64,000 nucleotides of DNA from Lachnospiraceae bacterium (GCA_017520425.1 JAFXFO010000034.1:1-64000); one strand, 5' to 3'; positions 15,952-25,979 are shown, counted from the first letter of the stretch. The notes: generated from the sequence alone by a model not told the origin. Program-made: numbers and translations.

Positions 15952-17280
15952 ATGGATTTATTTGAATATATGAGGTCGACCAATATGGAAAAGGAATCCC
16001 CTCTGGCGGCCAGAATGCGCCCTCGTACATTGGATGAGGTAGTAGGTCAGGAGCATATTATCGGTAAGGATAAGCTGCTATATCGTGCCATAAAGGCAGA
16101 TAAGGTGAGCTCTGTCATATTTTACGGTCCTCCCGGTACCGGTAAGACTACTCTTGCCAAGGTGATTGCCAATACCACCAGTGCAGAGTTTACTCAGATT
16201 AATGCTACCGTTGCCGGCAAAAAGGATATGGAAGAGGTCATAGCAAAGGCCAAGGATTTGCAGGGCATGTACGGAAAGCGTACCATTCTTTTTATTGATG
16301 AGATTCATCGTTTTAACAAGGGTCAGCAGGATTATCTGCTTCCTTTTGTGGAGGACGGTACCATTGTGTTGATTGGTGCAACCACAGAGAATCCATATTT
16401 TGAAGTGAATAGTGCGTTGATTTCCAGGTCCATTATTTTTGAGCTGGAGCCTATCCCCAGGGAAGCCATTAAAGAACTGCTGCGTAAGGCTGTTTATGAT
16501 GCGGAGCGAGGGATGGGAAGCTATAATGCAGAGATAGATGAGGAGGCTTTGGATTTCCTGGCGGATATTTCCGGGGGAGATGCCAGACATGCTTTGAATG
16601 CCATCGAACTGGGCGTTATGACTACCAATCGGTCAGAAGACGGCAAGATTCATATTACACTGGATGTGGCCCAGGAATGTATCCAAAAGCGTGCCGTTCG
16701 TTATGACAAAAACGGTGATAATCATTATGATACCATATCTGCCTTTATTAAGAGTATGCGTGGCTCCGATGCGGATGCTGCCGTGTATTATCTGGCAAGG
16801 ATGCTGTATGCGGGCGAAAGTGTGACCTTTATCGCCAGACGTATTATGATTTGTGCGTCAGAGGATGTGGGCAATGCAGACCCCATGGCTTTGGTGGTAG
16901 CTACCAATGCGTCCATGGCTGTGGAACGAATCGGTATGCCGGAAGCACAGATTATTCTGTCACAGGCGGCAGCCTATGTGGCCAGTGCACCGAAAAGCAA
17001 CGCCTCCTGTAATGCTATTTTTGATGCTAAGGCAGAAGTGGAGCGAACCGGCAACTTACCCATTCCTACCCATTTGCAGGATGCCCATTACAAGGGAGCT
17101 GCAAAGCTGGGACACGGAATCGGCTACAAATATGCCCATGAATATAAAAACCATTATGTGAAGCAGCAGTATCTGCCCTATGAATTGTCCGGCAAGGAAT
17201 TTTATAAGCCTACGGGCAATGGATATGAACAGAAAATCAGGGAGCATATGAAGCGGCTTAAGGAAGAAGCAGAAGAATAG
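15952..17280 (+). CDS. rarA: Replication-associated recombination protein RarA (AAA+ ATPase)
   Basis: 442-residue RarA/MgsA/WRNIP1 family clamp-loader-like ATPase acting at stalled replication forks. Walker A is GPPGTGKT (residues 59-66) and Walker B ILFIDEIHRFNKGQQD; the sensor-1 motif GATTENP and the arginine finger region ALISR follow, then the C-terminal MgsA tetramerisation domain (NADPMALVVATNASMAVERI). Length is normal. The start at ATG 15952 follows GGAGGATAGT 5-9 bases upstream; a longer frame begins inside the preceding hairpin and is rejected. A bidirectional terminator at 17294 separates it from the convergent DUF4364 gene. Confidence 0.96.
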   Translation: MDLFEYMRSTNMEKESPLAARMRPRTLDEVVGQEHIIGKDKLLYRAIKADKVSSVIFYGPPGTGKTTLAKVIANTTSAEFTQINATVAGKKDMEEVIAKAKDLQGMYGKRTILFIDEIHRFNKGQQDYLLPFVEDGTIVLIGATTENPYFEVNSALISRSIIFELEPIPREAIKELLRKAVYDAERGMGSYNAEIDEEALDFLADISGGDARHALNAIELGVMTTNRSEDGKIHITLDVAQECIQKRAVRYDKNGDNHYDTISAFIKSMRGSDADAAVYYLARMLYAGESVTFIARRIMICASEDVGNADPMALVVATNASMAVERIGMPEAQIILSQAAAYVASAPKSNASCNAIFDAKAEVERTGNLPIPTHLQDAHYKGAAKLGHGIGYKYAHEYKNHYVKQQYLPYELSGKEFYKPTGNGYEQKIREHMKRLKEEAEE

Positions 17281-17293
17281 TGAGGATAGAATA

Positions 17294-17328
17294 AGAGCAG
17301 TTGTTCGTCAGAACAGCTGCTCTATTAA
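17294..17328. terminator. Bidirectional terminator between rarA and DUF4364
   Basis: AGAGCAGTTGTTC, loop GTCA, GAACAGCTGCTCT at 17311-17323; 13-bp stem with one wobble pair. It lies between convergent genes and overlaps the last codons of the minus-strand gene. Confidence 0.7.
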
Positions 17329-17823
17329 GTATTGATAAATTATTTGATTTTTTTCCAACCAATTGTCACAGATAGAAGAGGCCATTTCCTTGTTGGGAAC
17401 GGATATGGTCAGGTCTATCAGATGAATGCCTCTTTCTTTTGCAATCAGATGGGCCTCATATTCGCCGGATGTGGCTTTGTAGTAGTCGCTTGTAACAGAG
17501 ACCTCTTCCCGAAGGGAATATTCCTTTTCCTGAAAAAAGGTATGAATCTCGCTTTTGATGGCGGGACTGATACGGTTTTCAAAGAAGTGAAGGGTTTCGG
17601 TACCTTCGGAGGTAAGGGTCAGATGGGTACGATTGTTATCGGAACGGGTAGTAACCAGTCCGGTATCGGCCAGTTCACCGATGACCTGTTGCAGTGTCAG
17701 AAAATTGGTATACTCCTTTTCCAGGATAAAATCGCTGATCTGTGCAGTTGTCAGGGGAAAGGTCACTCTGTCCAGCATATACAGAACGATTAATTTATAG
17801 AGTGTCAATGGATCCTGTAGCAT
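17308..17823 (-). CDS. DUF4364 family protein
   Basis: 171-residue member of DUF4364, typical of Clostridia. The N-terminal part (YMLDRVTFPLTTAQISDFIL, LQQVIGELADTGLVTTR) looks like a winged helix-turn-helix, so a role as a transcription regulator is plausible but unproven. The start is ATG 17823 (MLQDPLTLYK) with AAGGGAGA about 8 bases upstream; a longer start at 17847 has no ribosome binding site. Its start lies within the 3' end of the radical SAM gene (29-base overlap), so the three minus-strand genes from malic enzyme to here are likely one operon. Confidence 0.85.
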   Translation of the reverse strand: MLQDPLTLYKLIVLYMLDRVTFPLTTAQISDFILEKEYTNFLTLQQVIGELADTGLVTTRSDNNRTHLTLTSEGTETLHFFENRISPAIKSEIHTFFQEKEYSLREEVSVTSDYYKATSGEYEAHLIAKERGIHLIDLTISVPNKEMASSICDNWLEKNQIIYQYLIEQLF

Positions 17824-18760
17824 GAAATAATCTCCCTTGATAAGCATTTGTCAGTTTCATTTGTTGGTGCAGGCTGTTCAGGACATCTCTTTTATTCAGG
17901 CTCCACCGAGGAGCCAATAAGATGTCTTTGGGACCGTCACCGGTTAATCTGTGGACGATGATGTCCGAAGAAAGATATTCCAGACATTTGATAAGGATGT
18001 CCAGATATTCTTCCTTGTCATACGTACGGATTTTGGCTGCACGATATTCATCCGCCAGATCCGTCCCTTCCAGTATATGCAAAAGCTGCAGCTTGATACC
18101 AAAAGGGTGCAGGTGATTCAGATACTGTATGGTCCGGTATATCATATTCGGTGTTTCACCGGGAAGTCCCAATATCACATGAACAATATAGGGAATATTA
18201 CGGGCGGCTAAACCCTTCACGGCTTCTTCAAAGCAGGAGAGCGGATAACCTCTTCGGATATAGGAAGCAGTCTCTTCATGAATGGTCTGTAAGCCAAGCT
18301 CTATCCAGAGAAATTTATCCGGAAAAGCGTCTTGCAATTCCTCTAATAAATTCAGTACTTCATTGCCCAGGCAATCCGGTCTGGTGGCGATGGAGATGCC
18401 GCAGACCTCCGGATGGGAAAGGGCCTCTGTATAGATGTGACGCAAATATCCGACAGGGGCATAGGTATTGGTATAGGCCTGAAAATAAGCAATGTAATGC
18501 TCCCCGATATTTTTGTCTCCGAATAATCTTTTACCCTGCTCCAATTGTGTTGTGATAGAGTCGCCGGTGGCTGCAAAATCACCGCTTCCGCCTGCACTGC
18601 AGAAGATGCAGCCGCGGGTGTCCAGGGTGCCGTCACGGTTAGGACAGGTCATACCTGCATTTATGGCTATTTTATAGCATTTGTGTCCGTATCTGTTTTT
18701 CAGGTAAGCGTCCAAAGAATAATAGGGCTTACCATGCCATGTAGTGTTTGTGCCGAACAT
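17795..18760 (-). CDS. TIGR01212 family radical SAM protein
   Basis: 321-residue radical SAM protein of the TIGR01212/YtqA family. The cluster cysteines are Cys39, Cys51 and Cys54 (CPNRDGTLDTRGCIFC), a CX11CX2C spacing unlike the usual CX3CX2C and typical of this family and of Elp3-like proteins. GLQTIHEETASYIRRGY and VHVILGLPGE are conserved core segments. The reaction is unknown; a role in RNA modification has been suggested for related proteins. ATG 18760 overlaps the TAA of the malic enzyme gene (TAATG), indicating coupled translation. Confidence 0.9.
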   Translation of the reverse strand: MFGTNTTWHGKPYYSLDAYLKNRYGHKCYKIAINAGMTCPNRDGTLDTRGCIFCSAGGSGDFAATGDSITTQLEQGKRLFGDKNIGEHYIAYFQAYTNTYAPVGYLRHIYTEALSHPEVCGISIATRPDCLGNEVLNLLEELQDAFPDKFLWIELGLQTIHEETASYIRRGYPLSCFEEAVKGLAARNIPYIVHVILGLPGETPNMIYRTIQYLNHLHPFGIKLQLLHILEGTDLADEYRAAKIRTYDKEEYLDILIKCLEYLSSDIIVHRLTGDGPKDILLAPRWSLNKRDVLNSLHQQMKLTNAYQGRLFHATGSIDTL

Positions 18761-19911
18761 TATTTAATATGTGCCTTCACTGCATTGGCAACCACTTCTG
18801 CCACACAGGGGTCAAAGGCTTCCGGCATGATATTGTCATCGGAGAGCTTGTCTTCCGGAACCAGTCCTGCGATGGCTATGGCGGCAGCCAGCTTCATTTC
18901 CTCTGTAATCTGAGTGGCACGTCCTTCCAAAGCACCCTTGAAGATGCCGGGGAAAGCTACCACATTGTTGACTTGATTTGGGAAATCGCTTCGACCGGTA
19001 CCAACCACTCTGGCACCTGCAGCCTTTGCCACATCGGGCATGATTTCCGGAACAGGATTAGCCATGGCAAATAAAATGGAATCCTTATTCATAGAGGCTA
19101 CCATTTCCGGTGTCACAATATTGGGTGCAGACACACCTACAAAGATATCTGCGCCCTTCATGGCATCCGCAAGGCTACCGGTTTCGTTCTGCAAATTGGT
19201 GACCTCAGTCATTTTTTTCTGCATCCAGTTAAGGCCTTCTGTATCCTTGGATACGATGCCTACCTTGTCACACATAATAATATTGGGGAAACCGTAGGTA
19301 AGTAACAGTTTGGTAATGGCCACACCGGCGCTGCCGGCACCGTTTACTACCACCTTACAGTCTTCTTTCTTTTTGCCCACTACCTTCAAACCATTGATGA
19401 TACCTGCCAGTACCACAATGGCAGTACCATGCTGGTCGTCGTGGAATACGGGAATATCCAGAGTGGATTTCAGGCGTTCTTCGATTTCAAAACATCTGGG
19501 TGCGGAAATATCTTCCAGATTGATGCCGCCGAAACCCGGAGCCAGCCAGGTTACAGCTTTGATGATTTCTTCCGTATCCTGAGTATCCAGACAAATGGGT
19601 ACTGCATTTACCCCGCCGAATTCCTTGAAAAGAACGGCCTTTCCTTCCATAACAGGCATAGCCGCATGGGGACCGATATTACCCAGACCAAGTACAGCGC
19701 TTCCGTCAGAAACAACGGCTACCGTATTGGCCTTCATGGTATATTTGTAAGCGGCTTCCTTATCCTGTGCAATTACCTTGCAAGGTTCGGCTACACCGGG
19801 AGTATAAGCCAGGGAAAGTGCTTCGCGTGACTTGACCGGTGATTTGGAAACCGTTTCTATTTTTCCATTCCATTCTTCATGTAATAATAATGCTTTTTCA
19901 TTGGTTGTCAT
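18760..19911 (-). CDS. NAD(P)-dependent malic enzyme
   Basis: 383-residue short bacterial malic enzyme, which oxidatively decarboxylates malate to pyruvate. Visible signatures are the substrate region [31 protein letters not shown], the metal-binding [16 protein letters not shown] and the nucleotide-binding [12 protein letters not shown], then [11 protein letters not shown]-like [11 protein letters not shown]. It lacks the phosphotransacetylase domain found in MaeB. Cofactor choice cannot be fixed by eye. I start at ATG 19911 with AGAGGA 6 bases upstream; a longer frame begins 22 codons earlier without a ribosome binding site. It is the first gene of a three-gene minus-strand operon divergent from rho. 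Confidence 0.94.
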   Translation of the reverse strand: MTTNEKALLLHEEWNGKIETVSKSPVKSREALSLAYTPGVAEPCKVIAQDKEAAYKYTMKANTVAVVSDGSAVLGLGNIGPHAAMPVMEGKAVLFKEFGGVNAVPICLDTQDTEEIIKAVTWLAPGFGGINLEDISAPRCFEIEERLKSTLDIPVFHDDQHGTAIVVLAGIINGLKVVGKKKEDCKVVVNGAGSAGVAITKLLLTYGFPNIIMCDKVGIVSKDTEGLNWMQKKMTEVTNLQNETGSLADAMKGADIFVGVSAPNIVTPEMVASMNKDSILFAMANPVPEIMPDVAKAAGARVVGTGRSDFPNQVNNVVAFPGIFKGALEGRATQITEEMKLAAAIAIAGLVPEDKLSDDNIMPEAFDPCVAEVVANAVKAHIK

Positions 19912-20006
19912 AGGGATTCCTCTTTTCGCTTGATTGTAAGACGATACTATTTTAATGCCAACAGCCACCTTTTTCAAGGAAATTATAAGAAAAACAAAAA
20001 TTTTAC

Positions 20007-20035
20007 TTCCTATTTTGCCGAGAGTGTTATATAAT
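20007..20035 (+). promoter_or_regulatory. Promoter of rho
   Basis: TTCCTA at 20007-20012, 17-base spacer, TATAAT at 20030-20035. The rho leader would be about 100 bases. Confidence 0.6.
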
Positions 20036-20140
20036 GCTGGTGGAAAGTATTATTAATGCATCCATGTACATATCAAAGCAATTCGAAAACTTACCCAGAT
20101 ACGAACAAATTAATATATGTTGACAGAATGAGGAGGAACC

Positions 20141-21529
20141 ATGAGAGAAAAGTATGAATCCTTAGCGCTTGCACAATTACGTGAATTGGCAAAAGTCCGC
20201 GGTATTAAAGGTGCAGCAACCATGAAAAAATCAGAAGTGGTAGAAGCTATGTTGGCAGAGGATGAAAAGGATAAGGCAGCTACAGGCACCACAGAAACAA
20301 AGGAAGCAGTGAAAAACACAGAAGAAACCAAGGAAGAGAGCACACCGAAGAATTACAGAGCGGACAATGCTTATGATTCGACCATGTATCCGGTGGAATT
20401 GGATAGTGGGATTCCGGCAGAAGGTATATTGGAGGTTATGCCGGATGGCTATGGATTTATTCGTAGTGCCAATTATCTGCCCGGTGATAATGATATCTAT
20501 GTGGCACCCAGCCAGATTCGCCGTTTTGGATTAAAGACCGGTGATATTCTTTGCGGTAATAAGCGTATTAAGACCCAGCAGGAGAAGTTCCAGGCATTGT
20601 TGTTTGTAAAAACCATCAACGGCTATACTCCGGAAGAATCCGCCAAGAGACCGGCTTTTGAAGATATGACACCTATTTTCCCGGATGACCGTATCCGCAT
20701 GGAAACAGCAGGTTGCAGTGTGGCTATGAGAGTTATGGATTTGATCAGCCCGGTTGGTAAGGGACAGCGTGGTATGATTGTATCACCTCCTAAGGCAGGT
20801 AAAACCACTTTGTTAAAGGAAGTGGCAAAGTCCGTGCTTCGCACCAATCCCCAGATGCATATGCTGATCCTTTTGATTGATGAACGTCCCGAGGAAGTTA
20901 CGGATATTAAGGAAGCTATTGTAGGAGATAACGTGGAAGTTATTTACTCTACTTTTGATGAGCTTCCCGAGCATCACAAGAGAGTGTCGGAGATGGTAAT
21001 CGAGCGTGCAAAACGTTTGGTAGAGCATAAGAAGGATGTTGTGATTTTATTAGACAGTATTACCCGTCTGACCAGAGCCTACAATCAGGTAGTGCCCCCC
21101 AGCGGACGTACTCTTTCCGGCGGTTTGGACCCGGCGGCTCTTCATATGCCGAAGAGATTCTTCGGTGCGGCACGTAATATGCGTGAGGGCGGTAGCTTAA
21201 CGATTTTGGCAACAGCACTTGTAGAGACCGGAAGCAAGATGGATGATGTGGTTTACGAAGAATTTAAGGGTACCGGTAACATGGAAATGGTACTGGACAG
21301 AAAGCTTTCCGAAAAGCGTATTTTCCCGGCTATCGATATCCAGAAATCCAGCACCAGAAACGAGCATTTGCTATTGAGTGCAGAGGAGTTGGAAGCAGTG
21401 AATATTATGCGTCGAGCCCTGAACGGACTGAAGTCAGACGAGGCTACGGACCGCATTCTGGATATGTTTGCCCGTACCAGAACCAACAAAGATTTTGTGG
21501 CAATGGTAAAAAAGAATAAATTTATTTAA
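20141..21529 (+). CDS. rho: Transcription termination factor Rho
   Basis: 462-residue Rho helicase. The N-terminal helix bundle ([19 protein letters not shown]) is followed by a short acidic, low-complexity insertion (residues ~45-70), the RNA-binding cold-shock domain ([20 protein letters not shown]) and the ATPase domain with Walker [12 protein letters not shown], Walker [12 protein letters not shown], the Q-loop and the secondary RNA-binding loop [13 protein letters not shown] 20141 follows GAGGAGGAA. It heads the rho-rpmE-yqhQ-prmC-prfA series, a gene order common in Clostridia. The bicyclomycin-site region looks normal. Confidence 0.97.
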   Translation: MREKYESLALAQLRELAKVRGIKGAATMKKSEVVEAMLAEDEKDKAATGTTETKEAVKNTEETKEESTPKNYRADNAYDSTMYPVELDSGIPAEGILEVMPDGYGFIRSANYLPGDNDIYVAPSQIRRFGLKTGDILCGNKRIKTQQEKFQALLFVKTINGYTPEESAKRPAFEDMTPIFPDDRIRMETAGCSVAMRVMDLISPVGKGQRGMIVSPPKAGKTTLLKEVAKSVLRTNPQMHMLILLIDERPEEVTDIKEAIVGDNVEVIYSTFDELPEHHKRVSEMVIERAKRLVEHKKDVVILLDSITRLTRAYNQVVPPSGRTLSGGLDPAALHMPKRFFGAARNMREGGSLTILATALVETGSKMDDVVYEEFKGTGNMEMVLDRKLSEKRIFPAIDIQKSSTRNEHLLLSAEELEAVNIMRRALNGLKSDEATDRILDMFARTRTNKDFVAMVKKNKFI

Positions 21530-21535
21530 AAACTA

Positions 21536-21564
21536 TTGCAATAGAAAAATTTATGTGTTACAAT
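21536..21564 (+). promoter_or_regulatory. Promoter of rpmE
   Basis: TTGCAA at 21536-21541, 17-base spacer, TACAAT at 21559-21564, starting seven bases after the rho stop codon. Confidence 0.75.
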
Positions 21565-21645
21565 AGCAACGCTGTTTGTGGTTGCATAAGCAGTGCGGAT
21601 GAGAACAAAATATACTGTAGTTAAGAATATAGAGAGGTGAAAATC

Positions 21646-21849
21646 ATGAGAGAAGGAATCCATCCTAATTACTATCAGGCAACTGTAACCTGTAACTGTG
21701 GAAACACTTTCGTAACCGGTTCTACCAAGCCTGAAATTCACGTAGAAGTTTGCTCTAAGTGCCATTCATTCTACACCGGTCAGCAGAAGGCTGCAAGAAT
21801 TGACGGACGTATTGAGAAGTTCAACAAGAAATACGGTATCAAAAACTAA
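21646..21849 (+). CDS. rpmE: Ribosomal protein L31, zinc-binding form
   Basis: 67-residue large-subunit protein bL31. Cys16, Cys18, Cys36 and Cys39 form the zinc-binding set of the C+ form; paralogues without these residues replace it under zinc shortage in some bacteria. The start at ATG 21646 follows AGAGAGGTG with 6-base spacing; an in-frame GTG at 21637 overlaps that ribosome binding site and is rejected. It has its own promoter at 21536 and terminator at 21862, as befits a highly expressed gene between rho and yqhQ. Confidence 0.97.
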   Translation: MREGIHPNYYQATVTCNCGNTFVTGSTKPEIHVEVCSKCHSFYTGQQKAARIDGRIEKFNKKYGIKN

Positions 21850-21861
21850 TAAGAAGTGCGA

Positions 21862-21898
21862 AAGGGTTGAGGTATTTGGTTATCTCAACCTTTTATTC
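21862..21898 (+). terminator. Terminator after rpmE
   Basis: GGTTGAG (21865-21871) pairs with CTCAACC (21884-21890) around a 12-base loop, followed by TTTTATTCT. Confidence 0.8.
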
Positions 21899-21923
21899 TC
21901 TAATGGTATGCAAGGGGTGTAGT

Positions 21924-21990
21924 GTGAAAAATCAAAGATTTTTCACTTTCTATTTAGGCAGTATCGCAAGCGGTGCTTGCGATATGCATG
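21924..21990 (+). repeat. Dispersed two-hairpin element, copy before yqhQ
   Basis: Hairpin 1: GTGAAAAATC / GATTTTTCAC (10 bp, AAA loop, 21924-21946). Spacer CTTTCTATTTAG. Hairpin 2: GCA.TATCGCAAGC, GGT loop, GCTTGCGATATGC (21958-21987, one bulged G). The element ends 10-13 bases before the yqhQ start and is followed by CATGGAG, part of its ribosome binding site. A second full copy is at 57460-57521 and a half copy at 15895. Between the two full copies one base pair of hairpin 2 changes from G-C to A-T on both sides. Confidence 0.85.
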
Positions 21991-21999
21991 GAGATTATT

Positions 22000-22974
22000 A
22001 TGGCGAGAAAGAAAAGAAAAGTATGCTATTCCGGAGTGGGCGGGCAGGCCGTTCTGGAAGGTGTTATGATGAAGAATAAAGATCGATACGCTGTGGCTGT
22101 ACGTAAGCCAAACGGCGAAATCGATGTGGAAATATCCAATTACCAGGGGATTTTAGAAGACAGTAAGGTCAAGAAAATACCTTTTATCAGAGGTGTGTTC
22201 AATTTTATTGATTCCCTGATTTTGGGAATGAAGTCTCTGAATCATTCTGCAGATTTTTATGAGGAAGAAGAGGAAGAGACCAAGTTTGACAAGGCTTTGA
22301 ATAAGCTGACTAAGGGGAAAGGCGAAGAGGTGCTGACTACTTTTGTAATGCTTCTGTCCATTGTTCTGGCAGTGGGGATCTTTATTGTATTACCCTATTT
22401 TATTTCTGCCTGGTTGCAGGAACGTTATAGTATTATGAATGAGTCCATCATTGCTGTAATAGAAGGTGGCCTTCGTATCGGAATATTTATTTTGTATGTG
22501 GTAGCCATCAGTGCCATGAAGGATATCCGCAGAGTCTATATGTACCATGGTGCAGAACATAAATGTATCAATTGTATTGAGCATGGTCTTGCACTGAATC
22601 TGAAGAATGCAAAGCGCAGTTCCAGACTGCATAAAAGATGCGGTACCAGCTTTTTGTTCTTTGTAATGTTTGTAAGTATTATTCTGTTTTTCTTTATCAG
22701 AGTGGATAATCAGTTGCTTAAGGTACTTTTGCGTATAGCGCTGATGCCGGTAGTGGCGGGAATATCCTTTGAATTGATTCGTCTGGCAGGCAGAACGGAC
22801 AATATCATTGTGCGAATTTTATCTGCGCCTGGTATGCTGATTCAGCGTATGACCACCAAGGAGCCGGATGACAAGATGATTGAAGTGGCCATTGCTTCCG
22901 TAGAGGCAGTATTTGACTGGAAGCAGTATCTGAAGGACAATTTTGATAAGGATGTAGAGAGTAACGAGGGGTGA
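22000..22974 (+). CDS. yqhQ: YqhQ-like membrane protein (DUF1385)
   Basis: 324-residue DUF1385 membrane protein. The N-terminal signature YSGVGGQAVLEGVMMKNKDR is followed by IPFIRGVFNFIDSLILGMK, two membrane helices near residues 110-135 and 150-175, the conserved YHGAEHKCINCIEHG with RSSRLHKRCGTSFLFFVM, and further helices. Its function is unknown; it is widely conserved and often next to prmC and prfA, as here. I start at ATG 22000 (MARKKRK) with GGAG 7 bases upstream rather than ATG 21973, which lies in the repeat element. The stop overlaps the prmC ribosome binding site. Confidence 0.92.
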   Translation: MARKKRKVCYSGVGGQAVLEGVMMKNKDRYAVAVRKPNGEIDVEISNYQGILEDSKVKKIPFIRGVFNFIDSLILGMKSLNHSADFYEEEEEETKFDKALNKLTKGKGEEVLTTFVMLLSIVLAVGIFIVLPYFISAWLQERYSIMNESIIAVIEGGLRIGIFILYVVAISAMKDIRRVYMYHGAEHKCINCIEHGLALNLKNAKRSSRLHKRCGTSFLFFVMFVSIILFFFIRVDNQLLKVLLRIALMPVVAGISFELIRLAGRTDNIIVRILSAPGMLIQRMTTKEPDDKMIEVAIASVEAVFDWKQYLKDNFDKDVESNEG

Positions 22975-22976
22975 GC

Positions 22977-23813
22977 ATGAAGTATCTGGAGTGTTATAAA
23001 GAAGGCTGCAGGAAGCTGGCAGAAGCCGGTGTACCGGAGGCTCAGCTGGATGCCAGATTGCTTTTGGAATATATCTGCGGAACCAATCGGAATGATCTTT
23101 TGGTCCGCGGAGACAGGGAAGTGGAGGCAGAAAAGCAGACTGCCTATGAAACCGCTATCGCGAAAAGAGCAGAACGGATTCCTTTACAGCATATTACCGG
23201 AGAACAGGATTTCATGGGGCTTGGCTTTCGTGTAAATGAGCATGTTCTGATTCCCCGTCAGGACACGGAGATATTGGTGGAAGAAATCCTGAAGGATATG
23301 CAGGATTATGAGCGGATACTGGATATGTGTACCGGCTCAGGATGTATCCTTATCAGCCTGCTTCACTACAATAACTGGTGTGAAGGCGTGGGTGTGGATA
23401 TTTCTCCTTTGGCATTACAGGTAGCGGAAGAAAACGGACAGAGACTGTTACCGGAAGAAAAAAGACCGGTTTGGCTGAAAAGCAATCTCTTTGAAAAGGT
23501 GGAAGGAAAGTTTGATATTATTGTATCCAATCCGCCCTATATTAAAAGTGAAGTGATAGCAACCCTGATGCCGGAGGTAAAGGACCACGAGCCCGTGAAT
23601 GCGCTGGATGGTATGAAGGATGGCTTGTATTTTTATCGCGAGATTGTGAGAGTGGCTTCGAAGTACCTGAACAAGGAAGGCAAATTGTATTTTGAAATCG
23701 GACATGATCAGGCAACAGAGGTAAGCGAACTGTTGAAACAAGCCGGCTTTAAAGAGATTCATGTAGTAAAAGATTATGCAGGACTTGACCGGGTGGTGTA
23801 CGCCACTTTGTAA
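22977..23813 (+). CDS. prmC: Release factor glutamine methyltransferase PrmC
   Basis: 278-residue SAM-dependent methyltransferase that methylates the Gln of the GGQ motif in release factors; its substrate prfA is the next gene. Motifs: N-terminal substrate-binding helices (residues 1-80), [13 protein letters not shown], the SAM motif [15 protein letters not shown] and the catalytic [10 protein letters not shown]. Length is normal. ATG 22977 lies 5 bases after GAGGGG and immediately after the yqhQ stop. An in-frame GTG at 22971 is too close to the ribosome binding site. Confidence 0.96.
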   Translation: MKYLECYKEGCRKLAEAGVPEAQLDARLLLEYICGTNRNDLLVRGDREVEAEKQTAYETAIAKRAERIPLQHITGEQDFMGLGFRVNEHVLIPRQDTEILVEEILKDMQDYERILDMCTGSGCILISLLHYNNWCEGVGVDISPLALQVAEENGQRLLPEEKRPVWLKSNLFEKVEGKFDIIVSNPPYIKSEVIATLMPEVKDHEPVNALDGMKDGLYFYREIVRVASKYLNKEGKLYFEIGHDQATEVSELLKQAGFKEIHVVKDYAGLDRVVYATL

Positions 23814-23842
23814 TAGAAATTAATGTAAGAAAGAGGCAGACT

Positions 23843-24919
23843 ATGTTTGATAAGTTAGAGGATTTATTGATTCGTTTTGAAGAAATCATGGGTGAATTAA
23901 ACGAGCCTACCGTGACTAATAATCAGGAACGTTTCCGTAAGCTTATGAAGGAGCAAAGCGATTTGACACCTATCGTGGAAGCGTATAAGGAATATAAGAA
24001 GAGTAAGCAGGATATCGAGGATTCTTTGATGATGTTGGAAGAAGAGTCTGATGAGGATATGCGTGAAATGCTGAAGGAAGAGTTAGGCGGCAGCAAGAAG
24101 CGCGTGGAAGAGCTGGAGCAGGAATTAAAGATTCTGTTATTACCTAAGGACCCTAACGATGACAAGAACGTTATCGTGGAAATCCGTGCAGGTGCCGGTG
24201 GTGATGAAGCGGCACTCTTTGCAGCAGAAGTATATCGTATGTATGTGCATTATGCGGAAGGTCATCGTTGGAAGGTAGAAACCATGAACGTGGACGATAT
24301 CGGTATCGGCGGTATGAAGGAAGTACAGTTTATGATTTCCGGTCAGGGTGCTTACTCTAAGATGAAGTATGAGAGTGGAGTACACCGTGTACAGCGTGTG
24401 CCGGAAACCGAAAGCGGTGGACGTATCCATACCTCTACCATTTCCGTAGCGGTAATGCCGGAAGTAGATGAGGATATTGATATTGTGATTGATGACAAGG
24501 ACATTCGTATTGACGTAATGCGTGCGTCCGGTAATGGTGGACAGTGTGTCAACACCACTGACTCCGCAGTGCGTCTGACTCATTACCCTACCGGTATTGT
24601 GGTATACAGCCAGACCGAGAAGTCCCAGCTGCAGAATAAGGCAAAGGCATTTGCTTTGTTAAAGGCGAAGCTGTACGATATCGAACAGCAGCAGCGTCAT
24701 GATGCGGAAGCAGAGCTTCGTCGTAGCCAGATTGGTACCGGCGACCGTTCGGAGAAGATCCGTACCTACAACTTCCCACAGGGACGTGTAACTGACCACA
24801 GAATCAACCTGACATTGTACAAACTGGATAAGATTATGAATGGTGATATTCAGGATATTATTGATGCTTGTATCGCAGCTGACCAGGCAGCGAAGCTGGC
24901 AAAGATGAACGAAAGCTAA
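23843..24919 (+). CDS. prfA: Peptide chain release factor 1
   Basis: 358-residue class I release factor recognising UAA and UAG. The GGQ motif that triggers peptidyl-tRNA hydrolysis lies in [19 protein letters not shown]; the codon-recognition region is [13 protein letters not shown]. The preceding [14 protein letters not shown] signature is intact. It starts at ATG 23843 behind AAGAGGC and follows prmC by 29 bases, so the methylase and its substrate are likely cotranscribed. A strong terminator follows at 24948. Confidence 0.97.
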   Translation: MFDKLEDLLIRFEEIMGELNEPTVTNNQERFRKLMKEQSDLTPIVEAYKEYKKSKQDIEDSLMMLEEESDEDMREMLKEELGGSKKRVEELEQELKILLLPKDPNDDKNVIVEIRAGAGGDEAALFAAEVYRMYVHYAEGHRWKVETMNVDDIGIGGMKEVQFMISGQGAYSKMKYESGVHRVQRVPETESGGRIHTSTISVAVMPEVDEDIDIVIDDKDIRIDVMRASGNGGQCVNTTDSAVRLTHYPTGIVVYSQTEKSQLQNKAKAFALLKAKLYDIEQQQRHDAEAELRRSQIGTGDRSEKIRTYNFPQGRVTDHRINLTLYKLDKIMNGDIQDIIDACIAADQAAKLAKMNES

Positions 24920-24947
24920 TTCAAATTGGTATATTGAAATTTGTCAG

Positions 24948-24982
24948 AAAACATGCTGCCCTTTAGGGGAAGCATGTTTTTC
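24948..24982 (+). terminator. Terminator of the rho-prfA cluster
   Basis: AAACATGCT (24949-24957) pairs with AGCATGTTT (24971-24979), with an inner CCC/GGG pair, followed by TTTCTTATTTTT. The next ~155 bases before the promoter at 25139 hold no gene or structure I can support. Confidence 0.85.
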
Positions 24983-25138
24983 TTATTTTTCAATGAATTC
25001 TATTATTCTTACAGTTCGAAAATCTATGCTTTCAAATTCAATCAAAGAGGGCAGGTGTTTGACTATATAAGGGGTTCGGGAGACGAGCGGGTGCTTGCAG
25101 ATTTGGGAAGTCAGAAACAAAGTGAGGTAACAAGTATA

Positions 25139-25167
25139 TTGAAAATAAGCAAGAAATTGTGTATAAT
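25139..25167 (+). promoter_or_regulatory. Promoter of the LytTR regulator
   Basis: TTGAAA at 25139-25144, 17-base spacer, TATAAT at 25162-25167. Confidence 0.8.
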
Positions 25168-25229
25168 AAAAACGTTACCGTATATAGGGAGGGGTTAGAA
25201 TTTTATTCATAGGAAAGCGGAGTATGAAT

Positions 25230-25934
25230 ATGATGAAACGAATTCGTATTGCTCTATGTGATGATAGTGACATGGAGAGGCGCATTATTCGCAAGATGAT
25301 TGATCAATATTTAGAAGAGCACGATTATCCTGTTCAGGTGGAAGAGTTTTCTTCCGGAGATGCATTGTTGAAAAGTGATGTGACATCATATGACCTGATG
25401 ATATTGGATATTTACATGGGAGGAATAAATGGGATTGATACAGCCAAGGAGTTGTTGAGTATCCATCCAAAAGGAAGGATTATTTTTTGCAGCTCATCCA
25501 ATGAGTTTGCGGAGGAATCCTATGATGTAGAGGCCTTCCGGTATTTGCTAAAACCATTATCTGCGGAGAAGCTGCATCAGTGTTTTGACAGGTTTTTTAA
25601 GCTTTGTACAGACAAAAAAGTCTTGGAATATAAGTACCAACGTACGGTTCGGAGTATGCTTCTTAAAGATGTGGTGTGGATTGAAGCGGCAGGAAGGCAT
25701 TCTGTTATCCATACTCTGAAGGAGAAGATTGAAACCAATACTTCACTGGCAGAATTTACAGAGGAACTTTGCGGTACGGACTTTGTGAAGCCCATCCGTT
25801 ACGCGTTGGTATCATTATCAGCAGTGACAGAATTGACAGCAGATACTTTAGTGCTGACAGGTGGTACGAGCATACCTGTCAGTAGAGAAAAACGCAAGGA
25901 AATACAAGAGGCATTTATACGATTTCAGGCGTGA
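25230..25934 (+). CDS. Orphan LytTR-family response regulator
   Basis: 234-residue response regulator of the AgrA/LytR type. The receiver domain shows the acidic pair ALCDDSD, the phosphorylation site MILDIYMGGINGIDTA (Asp ~56) and the conserved Lys in YLLKPL; the C-terminal half (residues ~135-234, VWIEAAGRHSVIHTL and IPVSREKRKEI) is a LytTR DNA-binding domain. No histidine kinase gene is adjacent. The start is ATG 25230, 7 bases after GGAG; ATG 25224 and 25233 are possible alternatives. A small RNA gene appears to start about 80 bases downstream. Confidence 0.9.
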   Translation: MMKRIRIALCDDSDMERRIIRKMIDQYLEEHDYPVQVEEFSSGDALLKSDVTSYDLMILDIYMGGINGIDTAKELLSIHPKGRIIFCSSSNEFAEESYDVEAFRYLLKPLSAEKLHQCFDRFFKLCTDKKVLEYKYQRTVRSMLLKDVVWIEAAGRHSVIHTLKEKIETNTSLAEFTEELCGTDFVKPIRYALVSLSAVTELTADTLVLTGGTSIPVSREKRKEIQEAFIRFQA

Positions 25935-25979
25935 TAAATACCGTTCATTACAGTTGAGATACACTTCATGTCATTTGGG

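Noticed and set aside
25010-25090. Possible tRNA (GTTCGA at about 25014, GGTTCG at about 25074)
   Set aside because: No cloverleaf arms could be formed around these bases; no tRNA was found elsewhere in the window.
24941-25198. 85-codon open frame between prfA and the LytTR gene
   Set aside because: It runs through the prfA terminator and the next promoter, lacks a ribosome binding site and has unnatural composition.
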